A stretch of 64,000 nucleotides of DNA, from contig NZ_QTJR01000012.1 in NCBI RefSeq assembly GCF_003382285.1, positions 45,458 to 109,457 on the forward strand, read 5' to 3'. Position 1 is the first letter of the stretch. Each line of letters opens with the position of its first letter. Source of the DNA: Lysobacter soli. Lineage in GTDB: Bacteria > Pseudomonadota > Gammaproteobacteria > Xanthomonadales > Xanthomonadaceae. This document shows positions 19,630-27,864 of this stretch, piece by piece. The notes below the pieces were generated by a model. The model ran no database searches and was not told the origin of the DNA. It worked only from the letters and a program-made list of their open reading frames with translations. The position numbers were made by a program, and so were the translations under genes.

Positions 19630-20580
19630 ATGCCGCTCGACATCGTCGTCGTGATGGACCCCATCGGGTCGATCAAGATCGCCAAGGACTCCACCTTCGC
19701 CATGCTCCTGGAAGCCCAGCGTCGCGGGCACCGGCTGCATTACGTCCGCCCCGGCGGGCTGTCCGTCCGCGACGGCAAGGCGCAGGCGATCGTCGCCCCG
19801 CTGCAGGTGCGCGACGACAAGAACGGCTGGTACGAGCTGGGCGACTTCGCACCGCTGCACTTCGGCCGCGGCCAGGTCGTGCTCATGCGCAAGGACCCGC
19901 CGGTCGACAGCGAATACATCCACGACACGCAGATCCTCGGCCTCGCCCAGGATGCCGGCGCGCTGATCGTCAACGACCCGCAGGGCCTGCGCGACTACAA
20001 CGAGAAGCTCGCCGCGCTGCTGTTCCCGCAGTGCTGCCCGCCGACGCTGGTGAGCCGCGATCCCGCGGCGCTGAAGGCTTTCGTCAACGAACACACCGAC
20101 GCGGTGCTCAAGCCGCTGGACGGCATGGGCGGGCGTTCGATCTTCCGCGCGCATGCCGGCGAGCCGAACCTCAACGTGATCCTGGAAACGCTGACGCAGG
20201 GCGGCCACAGCCTCGCGATGGCGCAGCGCTATCTGCCGGAGATCACCGATGGCGACAAGCGCATCCTGCTGGTCGATGGCGAGCCGGTGGATTACTGCCT
20301 GGCGCGCATTCCGCAGGGCGACGAATTCCGCGGCAATCTCGCCGCCGGCGGGCGCGGCGAAGGCCGTCCGCTGAGCGAGCGCGACCGCTGGATCGCCGCG
20401 CAGGTCGGCCCGGAAATGAAGCGTCGCGGCATGCTGTTCGTCGGCCTGGACGCGATCGGCGACTACCTCACCGAGGTCAACGTCACCAGCCCGACGTGCA
20501 TCCGCGAGCTCGACGCGCAGTTCGGCATCAACATCGCCGGACTGCTGTTCGATGCGATCGAACGCAGGGTGGGCGCGTGA
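19630..20580 (+). CDS. gshB: Glutathione synthetase GshB
   Basis: A 316-residue ATP-grasp enzyme that joins gamma-glutamylcysteine and glycine to glutathione. It has the family start DIVVVMDPIGSIKIAKDST, RKDPPVDSEYI in the N-terminal half, the ATP-grasp signature KPLDGMGGRSIFR, and the Mg-binding C-terminal GLDAIGDYLTEVNVTSPT. Length equals E. coli GshB (316). The ATG at 19630 starts exactly at this conserved N-terminus; the open frame upstream is not coding. gshB beside pilG and a tonB-like gene repeats the arrangement in P. aeruginosa. Confidence 0.95.
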   Translation: MPLDIVVVMDPIGSIKIAKDSTFAMLLEAQRRGHRLHYVRPGGLSVRDGKAQAIVAPLQVRDDKNGWYELGDFAPLHFGRGQVVLMRKDPPVDSEYIHDTQILGLAQDAGALIVNDPQGLRDYNEKLAALLFPQCCPPTLVSRDPAALKAFVNEHTDAVLKPLDGMGGRSIFRAHAGEPNLNVILETLTQGGHSLAMAQRYLPEITDGDKRILLVDGEPVDYCLARIPQGDEFRGNLAAGGRGEGRPLSERDRWIAAQVGPEMKRRGMLFVGLDAIGDYLTEVNVTSPTCIRELDAQFGINIAGLLFDAIERRVGA

Positions 20581-20635
20581 AATCCCGACGCGGATCCGAT
20601 CCGGCCATCGCACAGAACGCGTACGCTTCGAAGGC

Positions 20636-21511
20636 ATGAACGCCGCAGTTGCCACTCCCTACGAATCCACCGGAAACGGGCGCGTCAGCGCGACGTTCGT
20701 GCTGTCGCTGCTGGTGCACGGCATCGTGCTGCTGGGCGTGGGCTGGACGCTGGAGACGGCGGCACCGGTGATGCCCACGCTAGACGTGATCCTCACGCAG
20801 ACGACCAGCGCACTCACGCCCAAGCAGGCCGATTTCCTCGCGCAGGCGAACAATCAGGGCGGCGGCGAGCACGACAAGAGCACGCGTCCGCGCGAAGCGC
20901 AGTCGGGTCCGTTGCCTCAGGCGGCCACGGGCATCGCGCCCCGCACGTTGCGCGCGCAGTCGCCCGCGCCGCAGCCGGCACCGCAGGCGCGCGTGGTCGC
21001 CAGCACGCGCGGCGAATCCGCCACGCCGACGCCGCGCAGCACGCCGTCGCCGAGCGAACGTCCGCTGCCGCGCGGTGAGGAAAAGATCGAGCGCGACATG
21101 CAGATGGCGCGCCTAGCGGCGGAAATCCACATGCGTTCGGAGCGCTACGCGAAGCGGCCGTCGCGCAAGTTCGTGTCGGCCAGCACGCAGGAGTACGCGT
21201 GGGCCGGCTACCTGCGCGACTGGGTCGATCGCGTCGAACGCGTGGGCAACCTCAACTATCCCGACGAAGCGCGTCGTCGCCGGCTTGCCGGGCAGGTGGT
21301 GATCAGCGTGGCGGTCCGTCGCGATGGTTCGGTCGAACGCGCCGACATCGTGCGCACCAGCGGCATTCCGCTGCTGGATGCTTCGGCGCTGCGCATCGCC
21401 AAGCTCGCCGAACCCTACCCGCCGCTGCCGCGCACCGACGAAAACCCGGACATCCTGCACGTCACGCGCACGTGGAACTTCCTTCCGGGCGGCACGCTGG
21501 TCGACGAGTGA
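20636..21511 (+). CDS. tonB3: TonB-like protein (TonB3 type)
   Basis: A 291-residue protein with one membrane segment at about residues 20-40 (TFVLSLLVHGIVLLGVGW, with the His typical of TonB/TolA), a Pro/Ala/Arg-rich periplasmic spacer (residues 75-165) and a C-terminal TonB domain, from GNLNYPDEARRRRLAGQV through VRRDGSVERADIVRTSG. TonB proteins pass proton-motive force to outer-membrane transporters. In P. aeruginosa the tonB3 gene next to gshB and pilG is needed for type IV pilus assembly and twitching; that role here is inferred from context. exbB and exbD are not adjacent. Confidence 0.82.
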   Translation: MNAAVATPYESTGNGRVSATFVLSLLVHGIVLLGVGWTLETAAPVMPTLDVILTQTTSALTPKQADFLAQANNQGGGEHDKSTRPREAQSGPLPQAATGIAPRTLRAQSPAPQPAPQARVVASTRGESATPTPRSTPSPSERPLPRGEEKIERDMQMARLAAEIHMRSERYAKRPSRKFVSASTQEYAWAGYLRDWVDRVERVGNLNYPDEARRRRLAGQVVISVAVRRDGSVERADIVRTSGIPLLDASALRIAKLAEPYPPLPRTDENPDILHVTRTWNFLPGGTLVDE

Positions 21512-21565
21512 GGCGCGCCGCGTTCCGCTGCGGAACGTTCACGTCAGGCATGCACCCTTGAGGCT

Positions 21566-21668
21566 GTCATCCCGGCGCAGGCCGGGATCCAGGCCATCAC
21601 GTCTTCGCGTCAGCCAATCGCCCTTCGGTCAGGCAACCAGCCTGGATCCCGGCCTTCGCCGGGATGAC
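21566..21668. repeat. Inverted pair of REP elements (BIME-like)
   Basis: Two palindromes, ATCCCGGC-GCAG-GCCGGGAT at 21569-21588 and ATCCCGGC-CTTC-GCCGGGAT at 21646-21665, lie in opposite orientation about 50 bases apart. Including flanks (GTCATCC...CCAGGC) the 29-base units match as inverted copies at all but one position. They fill the gap between the convergent tonB3 and tsaB genes and may also act as a transcription barrier. Confidence 0.8.
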
Positions 21669-21718
21669 GGGCTTCGAAGCGCGCTTGAGCCCTGGTTTCC
21701 CACGCATTCCAGCACGGG

Positions 21719-22432
21719 TCAGCGCTTCGAATCCCGCAATGCCTGTTGCTCGCGCAGCGTCAGCGCAACGTTGTTTCGGAGATAGGCAGGTTCGATGCGT
21801 TCGGCGGCGACGGCTTCACCGCGCGCGAACGCCTTCGCTGCAAGACGCGCGACGTCCGCGGCATGCGGCAGCTGCGACCCGTCGATCGACGCGAAGCGCG
21901 CGGCGAGCCGCTGCGACAACGCGTTCTCCGCCGCGCCGAATCCGGTGCCAACGCCGAGCCACTCCCCCTCCTCGCCCGGCACCACGACATCGCCGGGCGC
22001 GCTGACGCGTTCCTCGCTCAACGCACGTGCGTCGCCTCCCTGCACTTCAAAGGCCGCCGAATACACCTCGCCCATGCGCGCGTCGATCGCAGCGAGTACA
22101 CGCGATGCGCTCGCGCTCGCAGTGTCTGCACGCATCGCCAGCGCAGCGAGCGTCGACACCGGAACGACAGGCCGATCGAGCGCGAGCGCAATCCCTTGCG
22201 CCAACGCGATGCCCAACCGCACACCCGTGAAGGCGCCCGGACCACGGCCGACGGCGATCGCATCAAGCTGCGATCGCTTCACGCCTGCCTCGGCGAGCAG
22301 TTCCTCGGCCCAGGGCAACGAAAGTTCCGCGTGCCGGCGAGGCGCCAGTTCGAACCGCTCACGCACGTCGCCGTCGATGGACAGCGCGACGGATAGGGCT
22401 TCGGTGGAGGTTTCGAAGGCGAGGAGCTTCAT
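21719..22432 (-). CDS. tsaB: tRNA threonylcarbamoyladenosine synthesis protein TsaB
   Basis: A 237-residue ASKHA-fold protein that partners TsaD and TsaE in making t6A37 in ANN-decoding tRNAs. Visible features: LLAFETSTEALSVAL at the N-terminus (phosphate-1 region without catalytic metal ligands, as usual for TsaB), the RRHAELSLPW segment, and AVGRGPGAFTGVRLGIALAQG, the strongly conserved TsaB motif. E. coli TsaB is 231 residues. It lies downstream of the yoaA helicase on the same strand, after 83 bases. Confidence 0.93.
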   Translation of the reverse strand: MKLLAFETSTEALSVALSIDGDVRERFELAPRRHAELSLPWAEELLAEAGVKRSQLDAIAVGRGPGAFTGVRLGIALAQGIALALDRPVVPVSTLAALAMRADTASASASRVLAAIDARMGEVYSAAFEVQGGDARALSEERVSAPGDVVVPGEEGEWLGVGTGFGAAENALSQRLAARFASIDGSQLPHAADVARLAAKAFARGEAVAAERIEPAYLRNNVALTLREQQALRDSKR

Positions 22433-22515
22433 GGGGTTCGGATGGGATTCGCGATTGGAGGAGCGTACCGCTTTTGGCCCGGATGCCCGCGAAAGCCGAG
22501 GCCGGGACTACGGCG

Positions 22516-24654
22516 TCATGTGCCCGTGGGCTGCGTGCCGTCTTCGAAAAACGCCGCCACATCCTCCACGCGGCGTGTCTTCGGCAGCGGCGGCAGCGAG
22601 TTGAGGAAGACGCTGCCGTAGGTCTTGCTGGTCAAACGCGGATCGCACAAAACCAGCACGCCGCGATCGGTCTCGTTGCGGATCAGGCGACCTGCGCCCT
22701 GCTTCAGCGCGATCACCGCCTGCGGCAGCTGCTCGTCGCGGAACGGATTGCCGCCGTTGCGGCGGATCGCGTCCAGGCGCGCCTCGAACACCGGGTCGTC
22801 CGGCGCGGCGAAAGGCAGCTTGTCGATCACCACCACGCTGAGCGCATCGCCGGCGACGTCCACGCCTTCGCGGAAACTCGCCGCGCCCAGCAGCACGCCG
22901 TTGCCCGACGCGCGGAAGCGTTCGAGCAGCACCGCGCGCGGCGCTTCGCCCTGCACGAACAGCGGCCACGGGCCGTCCTTCAGCAGCTCGGCCGCCTCGC
23001 GCAGCGCGCGATGCGAGGCGAACAGCACGAACGCGCGGCCGTTCGATGCTTCGAGCACCGGCCGGACCTTGTCGATCATGCTTTCGTTGTAATGCCGCAC
23101 GATCGGCTCGGGCAGTCCGCGCGGCAGGTAGCACAGCGCCTGCGTTTCCCAATCGAACGGACTGGGCACCAGCAGCGTGTGCGGCGGGTCCTCGCCCTTG
23201 AGATACAGGCCAAGCTTGATCGCGAAGTGTTCGAAGCGCCCGCCAACGGCGAGCGTGGCGGAGGTGAAGATCCACGCCGCCTGCGAACGCGCACGGTGTT
23301 GCGCCAGCGGGCCGGCGACATCCAGCGGCGTGCGGCTCAGGCGGAAGCCGCGCGCGGTGAGTTCGTACCAGAGCACGCTTTCGTCGGCGTGCTTGCGCGA
23401 CGGCTTGGCATCGCTGTCAGCCGACTCCGTCGTTTCGACCGAATCAGCGTTTTCCTCGTCCTCGTCGACCGGGAGATCCTCGCCATCGCGCCAACGCTTC
23501 AGGCGACCTTCGAATTCCACCGCGCGTGCCGCGCATGCATCGAATCCCGGCGATGCGGACGCATACGGCACAACGGCCGCGTGGAACGCGCGCAACGCGG
23601 CATCGAGCGCATCGAACGCGGCTTCGACATTGGCGTCCTCGGCCGCACGACGTCGCGTGCCGCGCACCGGCAATTCGTCCATCGCCGCGCGCAGTGCACG
23701 CACCCCCTGCTCCAGCGCGCGCGCCCGTTCCTGCACCGCGGCCAGTGCGGACGGCACCTGCTTGCATTCGGTCAGCGCATCGCGCGCGAGTTCCACCAGC
23801 GGCCGTGCGCTGAGCGCTTCGCCGAAGAACTGCGCGGCGAGCTCGGGCAGCTGGTGCGCCTCGTCGACGACGAACGTCTGCGCGCCCGGCAGGATCTCGC
23901 CGAAGCCTTCCTGCTTCAGCGCGAGATCGGCGAGCAGGAGGTGGTGGTTGACGACGACCAGATCGGCGGCCTGCGCACGCTGGCGCGCCTGCACGACGAA
24001 GCAGTCGTTGAAGAACGGACACTCGCTGCCGAGGCAGTTTTCCGCGGTGCTGGTGACCATCGGCAGCAGCGGCGAGTCTTCCGGCAGCGCGTCGAGTTCG
24101 GCCATGTCGCCCATGCGCGTACGGCCGGACCACGCGACGATGCGCTGGAACTGCGCTGCCATGTCGCGCGACGTGAAGCGCGGCTCGCCCTGCGCCTGTC
24201 GCATGCGGTAGTGGCACAGGTAATTCGCGCGACCTTTGAGCAGCGCCGTCTTCAGGCCGACGCCGAGCGCGTCGCGCACGCGCGGCAGGTCGCGATGGTA
24301 GAGCTGGTCCTGCAGCGCGCGCGTGCCGGTAGAGACGATGGTCTTCTTGCCCGACAACAGTGCCGGCACGAGGTACGCGAACGTCTTGCCGGTGCCGGTG
24401 CCCGCTTCGGCGAGCAGCGTGCCGCGTCGATCCATGGCGTCGGCGACGGCCGCGGCCAGGTCCAGCTGCGCCGGGCGCGAGGAAAACGACGGAATGTTCT
24501 TCGCCAGTTCGCCGCCTTCCGACAGCGCCTCGCGGCTCGCCTGCGCCAGCCGGCTCGGCACGCGCGCGTCGACGGAGCGCGCCTCGACGGAGCCTGCGTC
24601 GGAAGACACGTCGTCGAGGCGGGGTTCGGTTGGCGATGGCGCCGGGGCTTGCAT
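22516..24654 (-). CDS. yoaA: ATP-dependent Fe-S DNA helicase, YoaA/DinG family
   Basis: A 712-residue SF2 helicase of the XPD/DinG class. Walker A is EAGTGTGKTFAYL; motif II is VVDEAHQLPE. Four cysteines that would bind a 4Fe-4S cluster are visible in NYLCHYRM and CLGSECPFFNDCFV. Motifs V and VI are in SFREGVDVAGD and QGAGRLIRNETDRG. Sequence tracks E. coli YoaA throughout; YoaA works with HolC in repair of stalled forks. An acidic insertion (about residues 395-425, DEDEENADSVETTESADSD) is extra. The ATG at 24654 is used; an in-frame ATG at 24744 adds 30 residues and fits a possible -10 (TAGAAT, complement of 24777-24782), so the start is uncertain. Confidence 0.88.
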   Translation of the reverse strand: MQAPAPSPTEPRLDDVSSDAGSVEARSVDARVPSRLAQASREALSEGGELAKNIPSFSSRPAQLDLAAAVADAMDRRGTLLAEAGTGTGKTFAYLVPALLSGKKTIVSTGTRALQDQLYHRDLPRVRDALGVGLKTALLKGRANYLCHYRMRQAQGEPRFTSRDMAAQFQRIVAWSGRTRMGDMAELDALPEDSPLLPMVTSTAENCLGSECPFFNDCFVVQARQRAQAADLVVVNHHLLLADLALKQEGFGEILPGAQTFVVDEAHQLPELAAQFFGEALSARPLVELARDALTECKQVPSALAAVQERARALEQGVRALRAAMDELPVRGTRRRAAEDANVEAAFDALDAALRAFHAAVVPYASASPGFDACAARAVEFEGRLKRWRDGEDLPVDEDEENADSVETTESADSDAKPSRKHADESVLWYELTARGFRLSRTPLDVAGPLAQHRARSQAAWIFTSATLAVGGRFEHFAIKLGLYLKGEDPPHTLLVPSPFDWETQALCYLPRGLPEPIVRHYNESMIDKVRPVLEASNGRAFVLFASHRALREAAELLKDGPWPLFVQGEAPRAVLLERFRASGNGVLLGAASFREGVDVAGDALSVVVIDKLPFAAPDDPVFEARLDAIRRNGGNPFRDEQLPQAVIALKQGAGRLIRNETDRGVLVLCDPRLTSKTYGSVFLNSLPPLPKTRRVEDVAAFFEDGTQPTGT

Positions 24655-24776
24655 GATCTCGACGGGTTCCTGTGGTGGCGCGCGCGAGGTCCGCGCATCC
24701 GGCCATCCCACGTGGCCGCCCCACTCACGACACCTGCCGATCACGGGAATCCGCGGCGACGCCGCGGCACGGACCT

Positions 24777-24782
24777 ATTCTA
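24777..24782 (-). promoter_or_regulatory. Candidate -10 element upstream of yoaA
   Basis: On the minus strand TAGAAT lies in the gap between the TPR lipoprotein gene and the helicase gene. It would place initiation near 24770. A CCGCGGCG-palindromic stretch (24751-24767) lies in the predicted leader. No good -35 is seen, so support is weak. Confidence 0.3.
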
Positions 24783-24817
24783 GCCGGCGGCGGGTGGACT
24801 CGCCGGGAGGGCGAGGC

Positions 24818-25354
24818 TCAGTAGCGCGCCGGCGCCGCGACGGTGCAGGCGTCGCGCTCGCGACGCGCGTCGGCGACGGTTTCGCCGGGGACTTCCACCG
24901 GAACCGGACGCACCTGCCGCACCTGCGCGATGGTCTCCCAGTGGCGACGGCACAGCGGGCCGACCTTCGAACCGCGCTCGATGCCGAGTTTCGCGTAGCG
25001 CTCGGCGCCGGCGAGATCCTTCACCAGCAGCGCGGCTTCGGCGCGTTCCTGCAGCAGCGCCGGATCGTCCGGGTTGAGTTGCAGCGCCTGGTCGAGCGCC
25101 TCGATGGCCTGCGCGTACTGGCCGGCCTTTTCCAGGCGTTCCGCGTCCTCGCGCAAGTCGTCGACCTGCGGGTCGCGGATCGGCTGCACGTCGAGCTCGG
25201 TACTGGCCGCGCCGCCGGCGGCGCGGACCGCGGTGACGGCCGCGACGCCATCGATGCTCGGCGCCGGCGGGGCCGGCGGCGTGCTCGTGCAGGCAGCGAG
25301 GACAGCCAGCGCCAGCGTGGTGAAAGCGATGCGGGGGAGGTACGAATACGTCAT
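24818..25354 (-). CDS. TPR-containing lipoprotein
   Basis: A 178-residue protein with a lipoprotein signal peptide: a hydrophobic stretch ending LAVLAAC, with the lipidated Cys near residue 22, then a Pro-rich tether. Residues 65-125 form about two tetratricopeptide-like helical repeats (KAGQYAQAIEALDQALQLNPDD and DLAGAERYAKLGIER). Its ATG shares one base with the mrcB stop (TAATG), so it is translationally coupled to PBP1b. A helper role for the peptidoglycan synthase, as for LpoB in enterics, is plausible from coupling alone; sequence similarity to LpoB is not apparent. Confidence 0.8.
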   Translation of the reverse strand: MTYSYLPRIAFTTLALAVLAACTSTPPAPPAPSIDGVAAVTAVRAAGGAASTELDVQPIRDPQVDDLREDAERLEKAGQYAQAIEALDQALQLNPDDPALLQERAEAALLVKDLAGAERYAKLGIERGSKVGPLCRRHWETIAQVRQVRPVPVEVPGETVADARRERDACTVAAPARY

Positions 25355-27735
25355 TACGGGGTCTCTTGCGGCGGCGCCTGCTCGCGCGGGGCCTCCTCTT
25401 CCTTCTTTCCGATGCCGAACCAGTCGCGCCAGCCGCCGCTTTCCTCTTCCACCGGCTCGGGCTGCGGACACGGCGCGTACGCCGGCGCGAAACCGGACAC
25501 ATACGCGAAACGACGCGCGCCGGGGCAATCGGGGTCGGTCGTGTTGGAGCCGATCGTCCACTGCCAGTCGATGCCCTTGTTGCCCACTTCCAGCGGCGCG
25601 GTGGGCAGGCGCGAGAAGATTGCCGACCACACGCGCATCGCGCCGGTGGCGCCGTACAGGCCGGTTTCCTTGTTCTGGTCGTTGCCGACCCAGATCACCG
25701 CGAGGTGGTCGCCGGTCCATCCGGCGAACCAGCTGTCGCGGCCGTCGTTCGACGTACCGGTCTTGCCGGCCGGCGACAGACGACCCAGGCCGTCGCGCAC
25801 GAGCTGCGTGCCGGTGCCGTTCGACACGGCCTGCTGCAGCGCGATGGTGATCAGCCGCGCCGCGATGGCGTCGCCTTCCTGCGCGGGCGCGGGTTCCTTG
25901 TCGTAGCGATTGAGCGCCTTGCCGTTCGCGTCGAGGACGCCGCGCACGGCATGCAGCGGCTGGATTTCGCCACCCGACGCGAGGAACTGGTACAGCTGCG
26001 CCATCGCGTACGGGCTCTGGTCGACCGCGCCGAGGATCAGCGCCGGATTCGGCGTGGCCTCGATGCCGGCGAGCGTGCGGATCAGGCCGGCGATGCGCTC
26101 CGGATCGACCTGCATGCCGACGCGGACCGTCGCCTGGTTGTAGGACATCGCCAGCGCATCGATGAGGCGCACCGTGCCGTGGCTGCGGCCGTCGGAGTTG
26201 CCCGGATTCCAGTTCTTGTTCTTGCCCAGCGCGACGGTGACGGGCGAATCGTCGACCCAGCTGGCCAGCGAATACTTGCCCGGCTGCGCGAGCGCCAGCA
26301 GGTACACGAACGGCTTGAGCAGCGAACCGACGGGACGCTGCGCTTCGACCGCGCGATTGAAGCCGTGCTCGGCGACGCTGCGACTGCCGACGACCGCGAC
26401 GACGTTGCCGTTGTGCACGTCGGTCACCACCAGCCCGGCCTGCAGCGGCGGACGGCGCTTGTTGTCCAGGCCCTTGAGCGTGCGCGCGACCGCGCCTTCG
26501 GCCATCGCTTGCGCCGAGGGCGACATGCCGCTCATCACGCTCAGGCCAGCGCCGGCGAGCGCGTCAGCAGGATAGTCGCGCGCGAGCTGGCGTCGGATCA
26601 GGTCGATGTACGCGGGGAAGCGATTCGCCGCGATGCTGCCCGGATCGGTGGTGACACCCAGCGGCGCCTTCAGCGCACGCTGGTATTCGGCGTCGCTGAT
26701 CAGTTTCGTTTCGTGCATCTCGCCGAGCACGAAATTGCGGCGTTCTAGCGCGCGTTCGGGATTGCGGCGCGGGTCGTAGTACGACGGGCCGCGCACGATG
26801 CCGATCAGCAGCGCGATCTGTTCGGTGCTGAGGTCCGACAGGTCGCGTCCGAACCAGAATTCCGAACCGGCCGCGACGCCGTGAATCGCCTGCGCGCCGC
26901 GCTGGCCGAGGTAGACCTGGTTGAAGTACGCCTCGAGGATCGTGCCCTTGTCGTAGCGCGCTTCGATCAGCAGGGCGTACAGGATCTCCTTGCCTTTTCG
27001 ACTGATCGTGCGCTCGCGGCCGATGCCGAGCAGGCCGCTGCGCGCAAGCTGCTGCGTCAGCGTGCTGGCGCCCTGCGTGCTGCCTGTCGCGGTCTTGAAG
27101 GCGGCGCGGACCATGCCGCTGACGTCGATGCCGTGGTGGCTGTTGAAGTCGCGGTCTTCCACGGCCTGCAGGCCGGTGACCAGCAGTTCCGGCACTTCGC
27201 GCAGGCGCACGAGGCGGCGCTCCTCGTTCTTCTGGCCGTAGAGCGTGGCGATGCGCGCCGGGTCCAGGCGGACGGACTTCAGCGCGCGTCTGGCCGAGGC
27301 GTCGCGCACCGAGGCGACCTTGCTGCCGGACAGCGCGACTTCGATGCGCCGCGCGGGCACCTGGCCGTCGACATCCTGGAAACCGCGGCTGGAGATCGTC
27401 CAGCGCCCGCCGTTGCGCGCGTAGGTGCCTGGACGCGTCCCATCTCCCTCGTGATAGGCGGCCGCATCCAGTTCGGTCTTCAGCGTGGCCGCGTCGAGCG
27501 TGCGCCCCGGGGCCAGTTCCAGCGGACGTGCGTAGACGCGCGTCGGGATCTGCCATTTCAGCTGGCCGAAGCGCTCGCCGACTTCATGGTTCAGGTAGAG
27601 GGTGTAGGGAATCAGGAAGCCCAATCCGAGGCCGACCGCCGCCAGCACCCAGATGACCAGACGCCGACGCCATTGCGGGGTCTCGGGCTGGTCGATGTCG
27701 TCGTTGTCGTCTTCGTCGTACTGGATTCGGGCCAC
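25354..27735 (-). CDS. mrcB: Bifunctional penicillin-binding protein 1B
   Basis: A class A PBP that polymerises lipid II and cross-links the glycan. The 793-residue product has a short cytosolic tail with acidic residues (YDEDDNDDIDQ), one membrane helix (about 27-45), a UB2H-like region, and a GT51 glycosyltransferase domain with the catalytic EDRDFNSHHGID and QGASTLTQQLAR motifs. The transpeptidase domain has the SxxK serine in RPVGSLLKP, SYN in AMSYNQAT, and KTG in SPAGKTGTSN. The C-terminus is Pro/Glu-rich. The GTG at 27733-27735 (MARIQYDEDD) is preferred; a TTG at 27745-27747 would add four residues. It is divergent from the glycosyltransferase gene. Confidence 0.93.
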   Translation of the reverse strand: MARIQYDEDDNDDIDQPETPQWRRRLVIWVLAAVGLGLGFLIPYTLYLNHEVGERFGQLKWQIPTRVYARPLELAPGRTLDAATLKTELDAAAYHEGDGTRPGTYARNGGRWTISSRGFQDVDGQVPARRIEVALSGSKVASVRDASARRALKSVRLDPARIATLYGQKNEERRLVRLREVPELLVTGLQAVEDRDFNSHHGIDVSGMVRAAFKTATGSTQGASTLTQQLARSGLLGIGRERTISRKGKEILYALLIEARYDKGTILEAYFNQVYLGQRGAQAIHGVAAGSEFWFGRDLSDLSTEQIALLIGIVRGPSYYDPRRNPERALERRNFVLGEMHETKLISDAEYQRALKAPLGVTTDPGSIAANRFPAYIDLIRRQLARDYPADALAGAGLSVMSGMSPSAQAMAEGAVARTLKGLDNKRRPPLQAGLVVTDVHNGNVVAVVGSRSVAEHGFNRAVEAQRPVGSLLKPFVYLLALAQPGKYSLASWVDDSPVTVALGKNKNWNPGNSDGRSHGTVRLIDALAMSYNQATVRVGMQVDPERIAGLIRTLAGIEATPNPALILGAVDQSPYAMAQLYQFLASGGEIQPLHAVRGVLDANGKALNRYDKEPAPAQEGDAIAARLITIALQQAVSNGTGTQLVRDGLGRLSPAGKTGTSNDGRDSWFAGWTGDHLAVIWVGNDQNKETGLYGATGAMRVWSAIFSRLPTAPLEVGNKGIDWQWTIGSNTTDPDCPGARRFAYVSGFAPAYAPCPQPEPVEEESGGWRDWFGIGKKEEEAPREQAPPQETP

Positions 27736-27864
27736 GGCATGGGACAATGGCGGGGCTGCGCCCTCGTGCCCGCGAGTCTAGCGCAGCCCGCCCGCCGGCC
27801 CGCGAAGACGGGAAGCAGGGCGCAGTTCGCGTTAGGGAGTTCCTTCAGCAATGACGATGATCCG

